Notes: a model not told the origin generated them from the letters alone. 59,471 nucleotides of DNA from Pantoea wallisii (GCF_002095485.1 NZ_MLFS01000023.1:1-59471), one strand, 5' to 3'; shown: positions 8,061-16,728, counted from the first letter of the stretch. A program made the numbers and translations.

Positions 8061-8462
8061 ATGAACGTTGCGCTGCCGGGTAAGGCAGTAAGAGTAAACT
8101 TCGGATATTACTCACTCACGGCAACGCTAATTGCCTGCGGTGAGTACCCGGCAGGGTTCCAGGCATCACGTCCAGCGCGTTTATTGCGGTATCGAGTCCT
8201 GCCCGGAGAACCGGCACGGTTGCCTGAACCTGTGCCAGAGCCCCTTCAGCCTGACGAACCTGATACCAGGCAGTTCTTTTTTGTTCTTGATGGGGTTCTG
8301 ACCCTGGAGCTGGGAGGTAAAGAGCATTGGATCATTACTCAGCAAGGCATTGAAATTCCTCCTGACTCAAAGCATCAGCCCAGAAATGACACTGATTCTG
8401 CGGTCGAGTTTATCGTCATCTCACAACCAACACTGCGCGGGGATCGGACAGACCTTACCTGA
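8061..8462 (+). CDS. Cupin domain protein
   Basis: 133 residues. The C-terminal half has the small beta-barrel pattern: RQFFFVLDGVLTLELGG (turn and strand of cupin motif 1), then IEIPPDSKHQPRNDTDSAVEF (motif 2). The N-terminal 40 residues look less regular and there is no clear ribosome site before ATG 8061, so the start is uncertain. Only one possible metal-binding His is visible in motif 2. The function is unknown. Confidence 0.65.
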   Translation: MNVALPGKAVRVNFGYYSLTATLIACGEYPAGFQASRPARLLRYRVLPGEPARLPEPVPEPLQPDEPDTRQFFFVLDGVLTLELGGKEHWIITQQGIEIPPDSKHQPRNDTDSAVEFIVISQPTLRGDRTDLT

Positions 8463-8661
8463 CACAGTGATTTAATATTAGAATACAGTTACGCTCTTCA
8501 TGACACCTCTTCCCAAACTTCATCGAAGTACTTTTCTTTTTTCAGTTTTTTTGAAGTTTATCAGCAAATAGGTTAGCTTTTATACATGCATGGTCAGCTG
8601 TATTATTTATCACATCAAGCAAAACGGCCTCTAACAGATAAAACAGACTAAGGAAATGACC

Positions 8662-8871
8662 ATGAAATCCATCAAAAATTTCGTTGCAGTTTCAGCGCTG
8701 GCTCTTGTTTCATTCGGCAGCTTCGCACAAAGCGTTACCGCGACAGCCCTGACGCTTGACGGTGCAGAAGCCAAAATCGCCGCGCAGGCTCAGCAGCAGG
8801 GCGCTCAGTACAAAATTACTGAGGCCAACACCAATAACGTCGTTCACATGACCGCTGAGCTGTACAAATAA
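8662..8871 (+). CDS. DUF1471 (YhcN/BhsA-like) small periplasmic stress protein
   Basis: 69 residues from ATG 8662, which has AAGGA at a proper distance; the ATG at 8656 is too close to it. A clear signal peptide (about residues 1-23, ending ...SFGSFA) is followed by the short DUF1471 domain, ending in NNVVHMTAELYK. Members are small secreted proteins induced by acid, peroxide or copper stress and linked to biofilm. It is a single-gene unit with its own terminator. Confidence 0.9.
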   Translation: MKSIKNFVAVSALALVSFGSFAQSVTATALTLDGAEAKIAAQAQQQGAQYKITEANTNNVVHMTAELYK

Positions 8872-8900
8872 GGAATGGTCGCATAAGGAAGTGCCAGAAG

Positions 8901-8926
8901 AGGTCGCCCGCGGGCGGCCTTTTTTG
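8901..8926 (+). terminator. Rho-independent terminator
   Basis: The arms AGGTCGCCCG and CGGGCGGCCT form a 10-bp stem with one wobble pair, followed by TTTTTT. It lies 30 bases after the DUF1471 gene. Confidence 0.85.
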
Positions 8927-9012
8927 TATCTGAAGCTGCCCTACAGGAGAAGTAAACATAACATGTCATCGATGACGGCTTCCGATATTTAACATAGAAG
9001 TTCGTTTACAAT

Positions 9013-9058
9013 GTCCGCTTCCGGCACAAAGCGGACGTTGCCAGTGCGAAAGCGGCCT
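9013..9058. repeat. Composite palindromic repeat, copy D (best preserved)
   Basis: GTCCGCTTCCGGCACAAAGC then GGAC (9013-9036) gives a perfect GTCCGCTT/AAGCGGAC hairpin. A second half GCCAGTGCGAAAGCGGCCTG follows (9040-9059), as in copy A. Confidence 0.65.
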
Positions 9059-9082
9059 GTTTTCCCTGACTATAGCGCAACG

Positions 9083-10288
9083 TTAAGGCAGCGGCGGGCT
9101 CTTCAGCCTTAATACAAGCATCAGGCTAGCCGTAATCACCCCGGCTGCCAGCAGGGCCAGATTGTGAATACCCACAGCGGCTAACACTTTTCCTCCTGCA
9201 AGCGCACCGGTACCGATAGCGGCGTTAAAAATAGCAACATACAGGGATGATGCGGGTTGTGCGGATGTTCCTGCGCTACGCAACAGCCATGTCTGCATAC
9301 CTACGAAGACGATTGCGATCCCGGCTCCCCACAAGGTGAGTAATAATCCGGTAAGGCCGAGAGAAAATGGCACGGCGCCCTTTAGACCGAGCATGCCCAG
9401 CGCAGCGGCACTCAGCAGCAGGGACGCAGAAATTAATGCCTTCATATGGCGATCGATCAGTTTGCCGGCAATGATATTTCCCGCCAGGCCAGACAGACCT
9501 GATACCAACAGCAATCCGGAAACGGAAGCGGGTGCTACGCTCTGCGCTTTCGTCAGCAGGGGCTCAAGATAAGTGAATGCGGCGAAGTGAGCTGAAATGA
9601 TGCATGCCGTTGCGCCGTACAGACTAAGAAGCGTCGGGCTTTTGAGTATGTCACGGTAAATACGTATCCCGCCTGATGGGGACTTTTCAAGAGCGGGAAG
9701 CGTCGAGAACAGAACACAGGCAGTGGCAAGTGACAGAAGGGCAATTGCCGTAAACGCACTCCGCCATCCCACGACGCCTGCAATTACGCTGGCGAGAGGC
9801 ACGCCCAGCACGCTTGCCGCCGAAACGCCGCCAAAAATCACTGACGTAGCCAGTCCCAATTTTTCAGCCGGCACGAGCTGTGAAGCTACCGCGCCAATTA
9901 ATGCCCAGAAGGCGCCGTGCGCGACGGCGCCTGCCATACGTGCACTTATAAATGTTGTCATTGAGAGAGACTGTGACGCCGCCATACAGGACAGCGCAAG
10001 AATCAGCATCAGCGTCACCAGCAAAGCTTTGCGTGAGATCCGCGCCGGTATCAACCCGGACAAGAGCGCAGCTAAAGCCCCAACCCAGCCATATGCGGTG
10101 ACAACAAGCCCCGTGCCCGCCTCGGTTTGATTCAGCTCTTTTGCTAACATGCTGAGCATGCCAACAGGTGCCAGTTCACTGGTGACGATCGAAAATGCAC
10201 TGATGCCCAGTGCAGTCACGGCTATCCAGGCGCGTGCTGATACCGGGCTGACAGGTGTAGAAGCTGATAACAAATTACGTGTTTGCAT
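9083..10288 (-). CDS. MFS transporter (DHA1 type)
   Basis: About 401 residues from ATG 10288, chosen for its AAGGAG site; a longer frame to 10345 lacks one. Twelve hydrophobic segments, with loop 2-3 reading LIPARISRKALL and the GVVTAYGWVGALAALLSG region typical of DHA1 efflux proteins of the NepI/AraJ type. Divergent from a LysR gene at 10381, probably its regulator. The substrate is unknown. Confidence 0.9.
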   Translation of the reverse strand: MQTRNLLSASTPVSPVSARAWIAVTALGISAFSIVTSELAPVGMLSMLAKELNQTEAGTGLVVTAYGWVGALAALLSGLIPARISRKALLVTLMLILALSCMAASQSLSMTTFISARMAGAVAHGAFWALIGAVASQLVPAEKLGLATSVIFGGVSAASVLGVPLASVIAGVVGWRSAFTAIALLSLATACVLFSTLPALEKSPSGGIRIYRDILKSPTLLSLYGATACIISAHFAAFTYLEPLLTKAQSVAPASVSGLLLVSGLSGLAGNIIAGKLIDRHMKALISASLLLSAAALGMLGLKGAVPFSLGLTGLLLTLWGAGIAIVFVGMQTWLLRSAGTSAQPASSLYVAIFNAAIGTGALAGGKVLAAVGIHNLALLAAGVITASLMLVLRLKSPPLP

Positions 10289-10380
10289 ATTTATCTCCTT
10301 GTGAGAGCTGAAGTATCCTCTCTGTAAAATTGATAAAACAGCCATGAAAACGGAGAGCCGTTTTCCATAAATGGAAAGTT

Positions 10381-11247
10381 ATGAAAGCTGAATACAACTG
10401 GGATGACACGCGGGTTTTTCTCGCCATAGCCCGTACGGGCACGCTAAGTGGGGCCGCAGAGGCGATGGAGATGGGCGTCGCCACCGTATCCAGAAAGCTG
10501 GACCGGCTGGAGCGATCCCTGAACGTACCGCTTTTCAGCCGGCATCAGAGCGGATATCGCCTGACAGACGACGGTGAAGCGTTGCTGGAGCGTGCGGAAG
10601 CCCTCGAATACGCCAGTCTGGCGTTTGGTGAGAAAGCAAAATTACAGGGCGCTGTGGCCGGGCTTGTCCGGCTGGCCACATCAGATAACCTGGCCACGCA
10701 CTTTGTCCTGCCTTCGCTGAAAAAACTGCTGGATCACCATCCCGACCTGCGGCTGGAGGTGCACAGCGGCGTGCAATCCGTCAATCTGCATCGCAGAGAT
10801 GCAGATATGGCAATCCGCATGGTCAGGCCGGAGGCCGGTAACCTGACGCTAAAGCGGTTGGGTACGGTAGGGTTCGGTGTTTATCGTGCGAAAAACTATC
10901 CCGATGACGCCATTGAGGCCGAGTATGTTAACTGGCCCGAGGCGTACCGGCATCTGCCCGCTGCGCAATGGGTTACGCGTAAACTACGCGGCAGGCCATG
11001 CCGGGTGGAGGCCAATACGCTTGCGGCGCAGGTTGCCGCCGTTGCTGCAGGTCTGGGGCTGGGGGTTTTGCCGCACTTTATGGCGCGGACCAACGGTCTG
11101 CACTGCGTTACAGCGGATATCGGTGTGGAGCAGCCATTATGGCTGGTAATGCATTCCGATCTGGCAGATTCACGGCGAGTCAGAGCCGTCGCCGATCACC
11201 TGATCGCACTCTTCGATGAGCGCAAAGATCACCTGACAAACCCATGA
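10381..11247 (+). CDS. LysR family transcriptional regulator
   Basis: 288 residues. The N-terminal helix-turn-helix (about residues 6-65, GTLSGAAEAMEMGVATVSRKLDRLE) is followed by a substrate-binding-like domain. It is divergent from the MFS gene across 92 bp, which suggests that it controls it. Confidence 0.92.
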   Translation: MKAEYNWDDTRVFLAIARTGTLSGAAEAMEMGVATVSRKLDRLERSLNVPLFSRHQSGYRLTDDGEALLERAEALEYASLAFGEKAKLQGAVAGLVRLATSDNLATHFVLPSLKKLLDHHPDLRLEVHSGVQSVNLHRRDADMAIRMVRPEAGNLTLKRLGTVGFGVYRAKNYPDDAIEAEYVNWPEAYRHLPAAQWVTRKLRGRPCRVEANTLAAQVAAVAAGLGLGVLPHFMARTNGLHCVTADIGVEQPLWLVMHSDLADSRRVRAVADHLIALFDERKDHLTNP

Positions 11248-11272
11248 ACCTGCAGCGGCGTCTGGCAAGCAT

Positions 11273-12082
11273 TCAATGGTGAGCTTTGTCTGCCCAGATA
11301 TCCGGTAGCGTGCTTCGCTGCCGAAACCACTGTTTAAAAAAGCCGAGGATAATACAGAACTCAGCGACATCGCCGCCGTAGTACATCAACTGTGCGGCTG
11401 CCTGAATCTCCTCCGGACTCGCTAACGTGCCATGCGGATATCCCCAGGCATACATCAGCTTGCCGAGAATAGCGTGAGCGGCCGTCGCCAGAAAAATGAC
11501 GGTAAGCCGTACAGGGCGCGATGGACGGTGGGGCGCAGGATCGGGTCCGGCAACTGACCAGGTAAACAGATAGCCCGAGAGAACAAAGTGCACATGAAGG
11601 AAAATGAAAAGCCCGGGACTCTTCATGCTCAGTGCATAAAAAGGCGTGAGATAAAGAAGATACATCCCGCCAATATCCAGGCACGCGGCGGTGACCGGAT
11701 GAATCAAAACCCGCACCGGCCCGCGACGCAGCAGATTCATCAGCGCGCGCGCCAGCGGTGCAGGCACACTGCGCAGTAAAAGTGAACCTGGCGCACCAAA
11801 CACCAGCCCGAGAGGACCAAACATCCCCAGTAACAGATGCTGCAGCATGTGTCCCCGCAAATCGTGATGGGCCCAGTCAGCCAGTGGCGGCACCATCGCC
11901 GCCACTATCAGCAGTATACCGGCGGTAAAGCTGGCTATGCGCCAAAGACTCCATGGGGCGGTTGTGCGCATTCTGAGAGCGGCAAAGAGGTATAAGCCGA
12001 GCACCAGTAACGGCACTATTACCAGCAGGATAACCAGTACGGCTGAATGCGGGGCTGCTGTGTGATGCATTGCATGCTCCAC
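11273..12082 (-). CDS. CtaG-like cytochrome c oxidase assembly family membrane protein
   Basis: 269 residues with about seven hydrophobic segments. The caa3-CtaG pattern is visible: WAHHDLRGHMLQHLLLGM near 75-90, a short HVHFVLSGYLF segment near 163-173 and the histidines and YYGGDVAEF near the end. The start is GTG 12082 with GGGAGG upstream. It begins 3 bp after the DUF2243 gene, so the two form an operon. Family members deliver copper or help haem-copper oxidase assembly in Gram-positives; the role in enterobacteria is unclear, and copper or redox stress is inference. Confidence 0.85.
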   Translation of the reverse strand: MEHAMHHTAAPHSAVLVILLVIVPLLVLGLYLFAALRMRTTAPWSLWRIASFTAGILLIVAAMVPPLADWAHHDLRGHMLQHLLLGMFGPLGLVFGAPGSLLLRSVPAPLARALMNLLRRGPVRVLIHPVTAACLDIGGMYLLYLTPFYALSMKSPGLFIFLHVHFVLSGYLFTWSVAGPDPAPHRPSRPVRLTVIFLATAAHAILGKLMYAWGYPHGTLASPEEIQAAAQLMYYGGDVAEFCIILGFFKQWFRQRSTLPDIWADKAHH

Positions 12083-12085
12083 GAC

Positions 12086-12553
12086 TTAACCTCCCGGCCC
12101 GGTGCGTCCGGGTGCACGACGGTATATCAGCCATCCCGTCAGGAGCAACAACAGGCCAAATACGTTCCAGATCAGGTCATAGAGCAGAATATTTTCAACA
12201 TAGCGGATCTGATGCAATCTGAGCAGCTTATGATCCACAATGCCGTCAAACAGCTGGAAAGCGCCCAGACCAAAAAAGAAGCCTGCCCACGCCGCCGTGC
12301 GGTTCAGCGTTTTACGCCTGCGCAAATCAGTGAACATAAAAAAGCCGAGTACAAAGAATATCAGTTCACCTGAGTGCAATAATCCATCGGACAACAGGCT
12401 GAAGGCCGGTGTACCCCAGTCAAAAAAGTGGTGCCAGCCCAGAAGCTGATGGAAAATTATCTCATCAATGGCCGCCATCATCCCGATGCCGAGCGGAATA
12501 GTGGCCGTTACTGAACGTTTTAAATCGGATTTAACGGAGGAATTAAGGGACAC
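12086..12553 (-). CDS. DUF2243 membrane protein
   Basis: 155 residues with four hydrophobic segments and the family's signature IDEIIFHQLLGWHHFFDWG near residues 29-47, followed by SDGLLHSGELIFFVLGF. The start is GTG 12553 after an AGGAG site. First gene of a two-gene operon with the CtaG-like protein. The function is not established. Confidence 0.88.
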   Translation of the reverse strand: MSLNSSVKSDLKRSVTATIPLGIGMMAAIDEIIFHQLLGWHHFFDWGTPAFSLLSDGLLHSGELIFFVLGFFMFTDLRRRKTLNRTAAWAGFFFGLGAFQLFDGIVDHKLLRLHQIRYVENILLYDLIWNVFGLLLLLTGWLIYRRAPGRTGPGG

Positions 12554-12766
12554 AACGCTCTCCTGAAATATAATTTTTAACTCAAGAAGCGTAGCTGAAA
12601 ATTAGCAGATAACGTTTAAAGAAAAGCGGCAGCGTTATTTATCCGGTCCGGAATGATTACGTTAAAAAACGCACCCGGTTATATGGCGTGACTAATAATA
12701 AACCTCCTGCATTACTTCATGCTGTTTTTGCAAAAGTCATGAAAATTCTTCTATATAAATCCTCCC

Positions 12767-13372
12767 TCACAGAGAGAGATGCAAAACCTGCCGGGTCATC
12801 TTCAGGGCGGCATCAAAAGGAGTCGTGGAGCGTACAATTTTTACCATTACGCTGGCACCCACCCAAAGTTGATACAGATTTTCAGCAACCTTTTCCGGTT
12901 CATCCTCAAGCGTTAAAGTGCCTTCGGCGGCACCCGCTTCCAGTGCCTCTGCCAGGCGGGAGATAATACCAGCAGTACCGTGCATCAGGGCGCTACGCAT
13001 TTTATCGGAGAGATCGGCCACCTCTGCGCCCAGCTTAACGGCAAGGCACTTGCCCTGGCAGTCATAAAACGACTGCGTATCACGCCATTTTTGCCAGTAA
13101 CTCATCAATCTTTGCGCGTGATTGAGACCGGGCTGCGCGAGGGTCCGGTCAAGATCGTCCAGATAATCTTTGAAGTAGCTCTCCAGCATCGCTACGCCAA
13201 AGTCCTCTTTTGAGGTGAAGTAGTAGTAAAATGACCCTTTGGGAACCTCTGATTCGTCGAGAATCTCCTTAAGGCCGACCGCAGAGAAGCCCTTGCCGGC
13301 CATGATTCGCTGGCCGGTTGCCAGGATATGAGCGCGGACTTGCTGATTGTGTTGTTGCGTTGCAGTTTTCAT
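12767..13372 (-). CDS. NemR-like TetR family repressor
   Basis: 201 residues. TetR helix-turn-helix near residues 15-60 (VGLKEILDESEVPKGSFYYYFTSKEDFGVAML). It closely follows E. coli NemR in the first half and keeps a Cys in GKCLAVKL (C109), matching the electrophile-sensing C106 of NemR. NemR senses reactive electrophiles and hypochlorite and represses detoxification genes. Palindromes with GTCTATA arms lie just before this gene and before the DJ-1/PfpI gene, so it probably regulates both. Confidence 0.85.
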   Translation of the reverse strand: MKTATQQHNQQVRAHILATGQRIMAGKGFSAVGLKEILDESEVPKGSFYYYFTSKEDFGVAMLESYFKDYLDDLDRTLAQPGLNHAQRLMSYWQKWRDTQSFYDCQGKCLAVKLGAEVADLSDKMRSALMHGTAGIISRLAEALEAGAAEGTLTLEDEPEKVAENLYQLWVGASVMVKIVRSTTPFDAALKMTRQVLHLSL

Positions 13373-13392
13373 GGCGTCAATCTATCAACAAC

Positions 13393-13407
13393 CCGATCGG
13401 CCGTCTA
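13393..13407. promoter_or_regulatory. NemR-type operator before the repressor gene
   Basis: CCGATCGGCCGTCTA, 11 of 15 identical to the perfect box at 14214. It lies about 20 bp before the NemR-like start, which suggests autorepression. Confidence 0.6.
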
Positions 13408-13503
13408 TAAATCCGTAGTGCGCCGGCGAGGCAGTCAACCGTTGTAGTGGGCCGGTGCGCAAGGTGACCGTGAGTCCGGTCACCTCATGCATCCGGGCAT
13501 GTT

Positions 13504-14184
13504 TTAAACGGCCAGCTGTTTCAGCAGCTGCGCTGCGGTTGCTGCTGATGACGTTGGGTTCTGACCGGTAATCAGTTGACCATCAGTGACGACATACGAA
13601 CTCCAGTCCGCACCTTTAGAGTAGATGCCGCCTTTCGCAATCAGCTCATCCTCCACCAGGAACGGCACCACATCCGTCAGGCCTACCGCTTCCTCTTCAG
13701 AGTTAGTAAAGCCGGTAACTTTGCGTCCCTCAACCAGCGGTTTGCCTTCAGGTGTTTTGACGTGACGCAGTACGCCAGGCGCATGGCAGACAAGCGCCAC
13801 ATGTTTACCGGCGGCGATAAACGATTCAATAAGCGCAATGGAGTGCTGATCTTCTGCCAGGTCCCACAGCGGGCCATGGCCGCCCGGATAAAATACGGTA
13901 TCAAAATCGGCCTGCGATACGCTATCCAGACGAACCGTATTCGCCAGCTGCGCCATTGCTTCGGCATCGCCTTCGAAACGGTGGGTGAATTCAGTCTGGA
14001 AATCGGGCTCGTTACTTTTCGGATCGAGTGGGGGATTACCGCCCTTTGGCGAAGCCAGCACGATATCGGCGCCAGCGTCCTTAAAGGCGTAATAGGGGGC
14101 GGCAAGTTCTTCCAGCCAGAATCCGGTTTTACGGCCGGTATTGCCCAGTGTGTCGTGTGAGGTCAGGACCATCAGAATTTTCAT
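13504..14184 (-). CDS. DJ-1/PfpI family type 1 glutamine amidotransferase-like protein
   Basis: 226 residues. The nucleophile elbow LVCHAPGVL puts the catalytic Cys at C133; the FYPGGHGPLWDL turn lies near 98-109 and a conserved acidic residue at E25/E26. This is the Hsp31/YhbO-type branch, whose members act as glyoxalase III, deglycase-like or chaperone proteins against reactive carbonyls. An operator of NemR type lies 30 bp before the ATG, so it is probably the main target of the adjacent electrophile-sensing repressor. GGAG ribosome site. Confidence 0.9.
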   Translation of the reverse strand: MKILMVLTSHDTLGNTGRKTGFWLEELAAPYYAFKDAGADIVLASPKGGNPPLDPKSNEPDFQTEFTHRFEGDAEAMAQLANTVRLDSVSQADFDTVFYPGGHGPLWDLAEDQHSIALIESFIAAGKHVALVCHAPGVLRHVKTPEGKPLVEGRKVTGFTNSEEEAVGLTDVVPFLVEDELIAKGGIYSKGADWSSYVVTDGQLITGQNPTSSAATAAQLLKQLAV

Positions 14185-14213
14185 TGTCGTTCTCCAGGTT
14201 AGCTAATTTGTAT

Positions 14214-14228
14214 TAGACCGGTCGTCTA
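14214..14228. promoter_or_regulatory. Perfect NemR-type operator
   Basis: TAGACCGGTCGTCTA with perfect TAGAC/GTCTA arms, 30 bp before the DJ-1/PfpI start. It resembles the known E. coli NemR box with its TAGACC/GTCTA arms. Confidence 0.75.
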
Positions 14229-14372
14229 TAATGATCGCGTACGTTGCTACTGTATTGTTGCCTGTTGAGCATAGGCGGATTCCTGCTCACCCGATGCCGT
14301 TTCAGATTTTACTGCAATTACCGGGCATCTGACGCTCTTCGGATGTCCGTCTGAATCTACCCTAACAACTAT

Positions 14373-14387
14373 TCGACCGGTCGTCTA
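14373..14387. promoter_or_regulatory. Second NemR-type operator
   Basis: TCGACCGGTCGTCTA, 13 of 15 identical to the box at 14214, placed 159 bp further upstream. The pair would allow looping or control of a second promoter. Confidence 0.6.
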
Positions 14388-14542
14388 TAGAATTTTCAAC
14401 TATCGTTTAGATCCTTTTAACGGGCGCAGGTATATGCACATAATGGGCAAGGGTTGAAATTAACTCCATGAATTTTAAGATCATTTATTGCGGGTGCGCT
14501 GCCCTGATAGCGAGCAGCGCTTGTCTTTCAGGGTTTAGAACA

Positions 14543-15703
14543 TCAAATAACTTCTCTGAACTCCGGCCACGCGATTGAAGCCCCCTCTGGCGTAAACAGG
14601 CTGCCCTGAAAATCGATCACGCCAGCCGCTTCGAGCCACATCCACTCTTCAGGTCGGGTAATTCCTGCTGCAATCACGTTAATCTCAAGCGCAGAGCAGC
14701 AGCGGATAACCGCCTGCACAACCGCCTGTTTTGGCCCGCTCCGGTGGATATCCCGGATGATTCCGGCACCAATTCGCACCCGATCAGGCTGGATATAGGC
14801 CAGCAGAGAGAGCCCGGCAGAACCGTCACCGAAGTTATCAATGGAGAGGCTAATACCCGCCTGCTTCAGCCGTTTAACTGCTGATGCAAACTCATCAAGT
14901 AGTGAGATCACCTGCGTTTCGCTGACGCCAAGAATGATCTGCTCCGGCACTAAACCCGCTGCTTCAATGGTGCTGACAAGTTGGTCGACGGCATCCGGAA
15001 TAGTGGCGAGAGTCATCGGCAGAACCGTAACGTAGAGTGTTACGCCGTCCGGAATGGCCATGCCGGCCTTTAACAGACACTGTTTGACGGCTGCAAGGTC
15101 ATGTTCGAAGCGGGCTGCATCCTGCAGGCTTGTGGGTTGGTCTTCCGGAATAGCTTCTATAGCCGTAACTTTGCGCCCTAGCGGATCGACGACCGGAATG
15201 AATTTAAAACCCTCTTCGGATGCGGGTGCCGCTTCCTCATCGGCAATAAAATCCCAGTAGTCGTAAGGCAGCACTTCGAAATAGTTCTCTTTTTCACGCG
15301 CCTCTACAAAGGTTCGCAGGAATTGTAATCCGCGATCGTCATAGGTCAGTTGATATCTGGAGGTACCTTTATCGAGCACCGCTTGCAGAACGGTCGCTCT
15401 GTCATGTTCGCGCAGGTCGAACAACTCCATACCGGCATTACCAAAACGGCGTGAAGGGGAGTAGTCGCGCATCAGTTCCACCACATTGTGGTGACGCTTG
15501 TCGGTACAGATGCGCGTGTAGATGTCTATTACGCCCTCTTCAGGCCCCTCAAGGATCTGAAAAAAATGCGTACCATTAAACAGCAGTATGCCTGTAACCT
15601 GATGGCGGGTGTTCAGCTCACAGGCTTTTTCGATCATGCCCGGCAGGATATTAACGGGAACGTCATCGGAGAGATGGCTTCGGTAAATTATAGTTGTAAG
15701 CAT
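14543..15703 (-). CDS. bluF: BluF: BLUF blue-light receptor with degenerate EAL domain
   Basis: 386 residues, very close to E. coli BluF (YcgF). The BLUF flavin domain (about 1-95) keeps the photocycle residues Y7, N31 and Q49. The C-terminal EAL domain (about 150-385) has lost its metal and catalytic residues: EAIPE instead of EALIR, VTVLP instead of VNVS, DNFGDGSA instead of DDFGTGYS. It should therefore not hydrolyse c-di-GMP. In E. coli, BluF binds and removes the MerR repressor BluR in blue light, raising ycgZ-ymgA-ymgB. Homologues of those connectors lie at 43.4-44.0 kb here, but no bluR is visible. Confidence 0.93.
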   Translation of the reverse strand: MLTTIIYRSHLSDDVPVNILPGMIEKACELNTRHQVTGILLFNGTHFFQILEGPEEGVIDIYTRICTDKRHHNVVELMRDYSPSRRFGNAGMELFDLREHDRATVLQAVLDKGTSRYQLTYDDRGLQFLRTFVEAREKENYFEVLPYDYWDFIADEEAAPASEEGFKFIPVVDPLGRKVTAIEAIPEDQPTSLQDAARFEHDLAAVKQCLLKAGMAIPDGVTLYVTVLPMTLATIPDAVDQLVSTIEAAGLVPEQIILGVSETQVISLLDEFASAVKRLKQAGISLSIDNFGDGSAGLSLLAYIQPDRVRIGAGIIRDIHRSGPKQAVVQAVIRCCSALEINVIAAGITRPEEWMWLEAAGVIDFQGSLFTPEGASIAWPEFREVI

Positions 15704-16140
15704 ACAAACTCCAGGGTTGTCGCGATTGTCCGCGTCAACAATAACAGTACGAAGAAATTTATTAAACCGTTGCGTTGATAATGATTAATTTATAATGGCA
15801 TTTGCGCTTCGCTTATTTACGGGGGAGTATTCATATTTATTCATATAATATTACACTCTTTAAATGCTGCTCTGTGACGCATGATAATATGTTGAAATTT
15901 GTATTTTCGTGCTGGGGCGTGTCAATGAAATTGATAATAAGAATGCTCTAAGTTATTTTTCTGGCGTTCACTTATCATTAAAAACCAAATACTCTATTTC
16001 GCGCATATTTGTTATAGCCAGGGCGTAATAGCGGATGCCAGAGCGATTAACCATCAGCGACTCTTTTCAGAAACTCTATGCTTCATGTTATGGATTATCT
16101 GGGGTATGTTATGCCGAAGAGTGATGAAAAGGAGCTTTAC
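15704..16140. other. AT-rich intergenic stretch
   Basis: No gene seen except tiny frames without ribosome sites. It carries one copy of a CGCTTCGCTTAT element (15805-15816) that recurs near the YciG and YciE genes. Confidence 0.5.
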
Positions 16141-16347
16141 ATGTTAGAAAACTATTTTGGAACGGATGATGTAACCGATGAAAACAAGAAGCGGTTACTG
16201 GCTGTACAGGCGGCGTTAGAGATTGCCAAAGCCGCCGTTGCTGCACCTACATCCAACAGCAGCGTAAAGAGTGGTTACGATTTAGATAATGTTGCTAAAA
16301 GAGTTGCTGACCTTGCGGACGCTATTCAGGATGCGCTGGAGCCCTGA
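16141..16347 (+). CDS. Small hypothetical protein
   Basis: 68 residues from ATG 16141, which has a strong AAAGGAG site; a longer frame from 16078 has none. The sequence is mostly helical, with an Ala-rich middle (AVQAALEIAKAAVAAP) and an acidic C-terminus. Not recognised. It is followed at once by a terminator-like hairpin, so it forms its own transcription unit. Confidence 0.75.
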   Translation: MLENYFGTDDVTDENKKRLLAVQAALEIAKAAVAAPTSNSSVKSGYDLDNVAKRVADLADAIQDALEP

Positions 16348-16371
16348 AATTTTAATCGGCGGGCTTTTTTT
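16340..16371 (+). terminator. Terminator overlapping the stop codon
   Basis: Short stem AGCCC (16340-16344) and GGGCT (16361-16365) followed by seven T. The left arm includes the last codons of the small gene. Confidence 0.6.
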
Positions 16372-16518
16372 ACCTGTGGCAACACGCGTTCTCTTAATCA
16401 AGTGACAATGCTAAGCGAGGACATTATGCGCTTACTTAGTGACCGGCTAAGATGGGCGCGGCATCGGCATTGATAAAGTGGTCTATATTTAACGTTCATA
16501 CATGAACAGGAGGTAATT

Positions 16519-16632
16519 ATGTCTGAACGTCCAGATCAAGAGTATGTTGAGCCGGTTCCGGATGACGCGGAAAGCCCGGCCTATCGCGATGATAATGACG
16601 ATGAAGAACAGGAAGAGAACAGAGCGGGTTAA
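16519..16632 (+). CDS. Very acidic 37-residue protein
   Basis: The ATG at 16519 has a near-perfect AGGAGGT site. The 37 codons encode a strongly acidic, soluble peptide with about 13 Asp/Glu in its middle and end (EDxxDDxExxE pattern). The stop codon lies in the loop of a rho-independent terminator. Strong translation signals and its own terminator argue that it is real. Function unknown; small acidic peptides of this type are common in enterobacteria. Confidence 0.7.
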   Translation: MSERPDQEYVEPVPDDAESPAYRDDNDDEEQEENRAG

Positions 16633-16646
16633 GCGCCCGCTTTTTT
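16623..16646 (+). terminator. Rho-independent terminator
   Basis: AGCGGG and CCCGCT arms, 7-nt loop that contains the stop codon, then TTTTTT. Confidence 0.8.
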
Positions 16647-16728
16647 ATTTCACGCTGGCGCTTCGGCTATTTAAAGGCTCACTGGTGGTCTATATTCGCA
16701 GTGCTGGCGCTATTTTCCGAGAGAAGAG

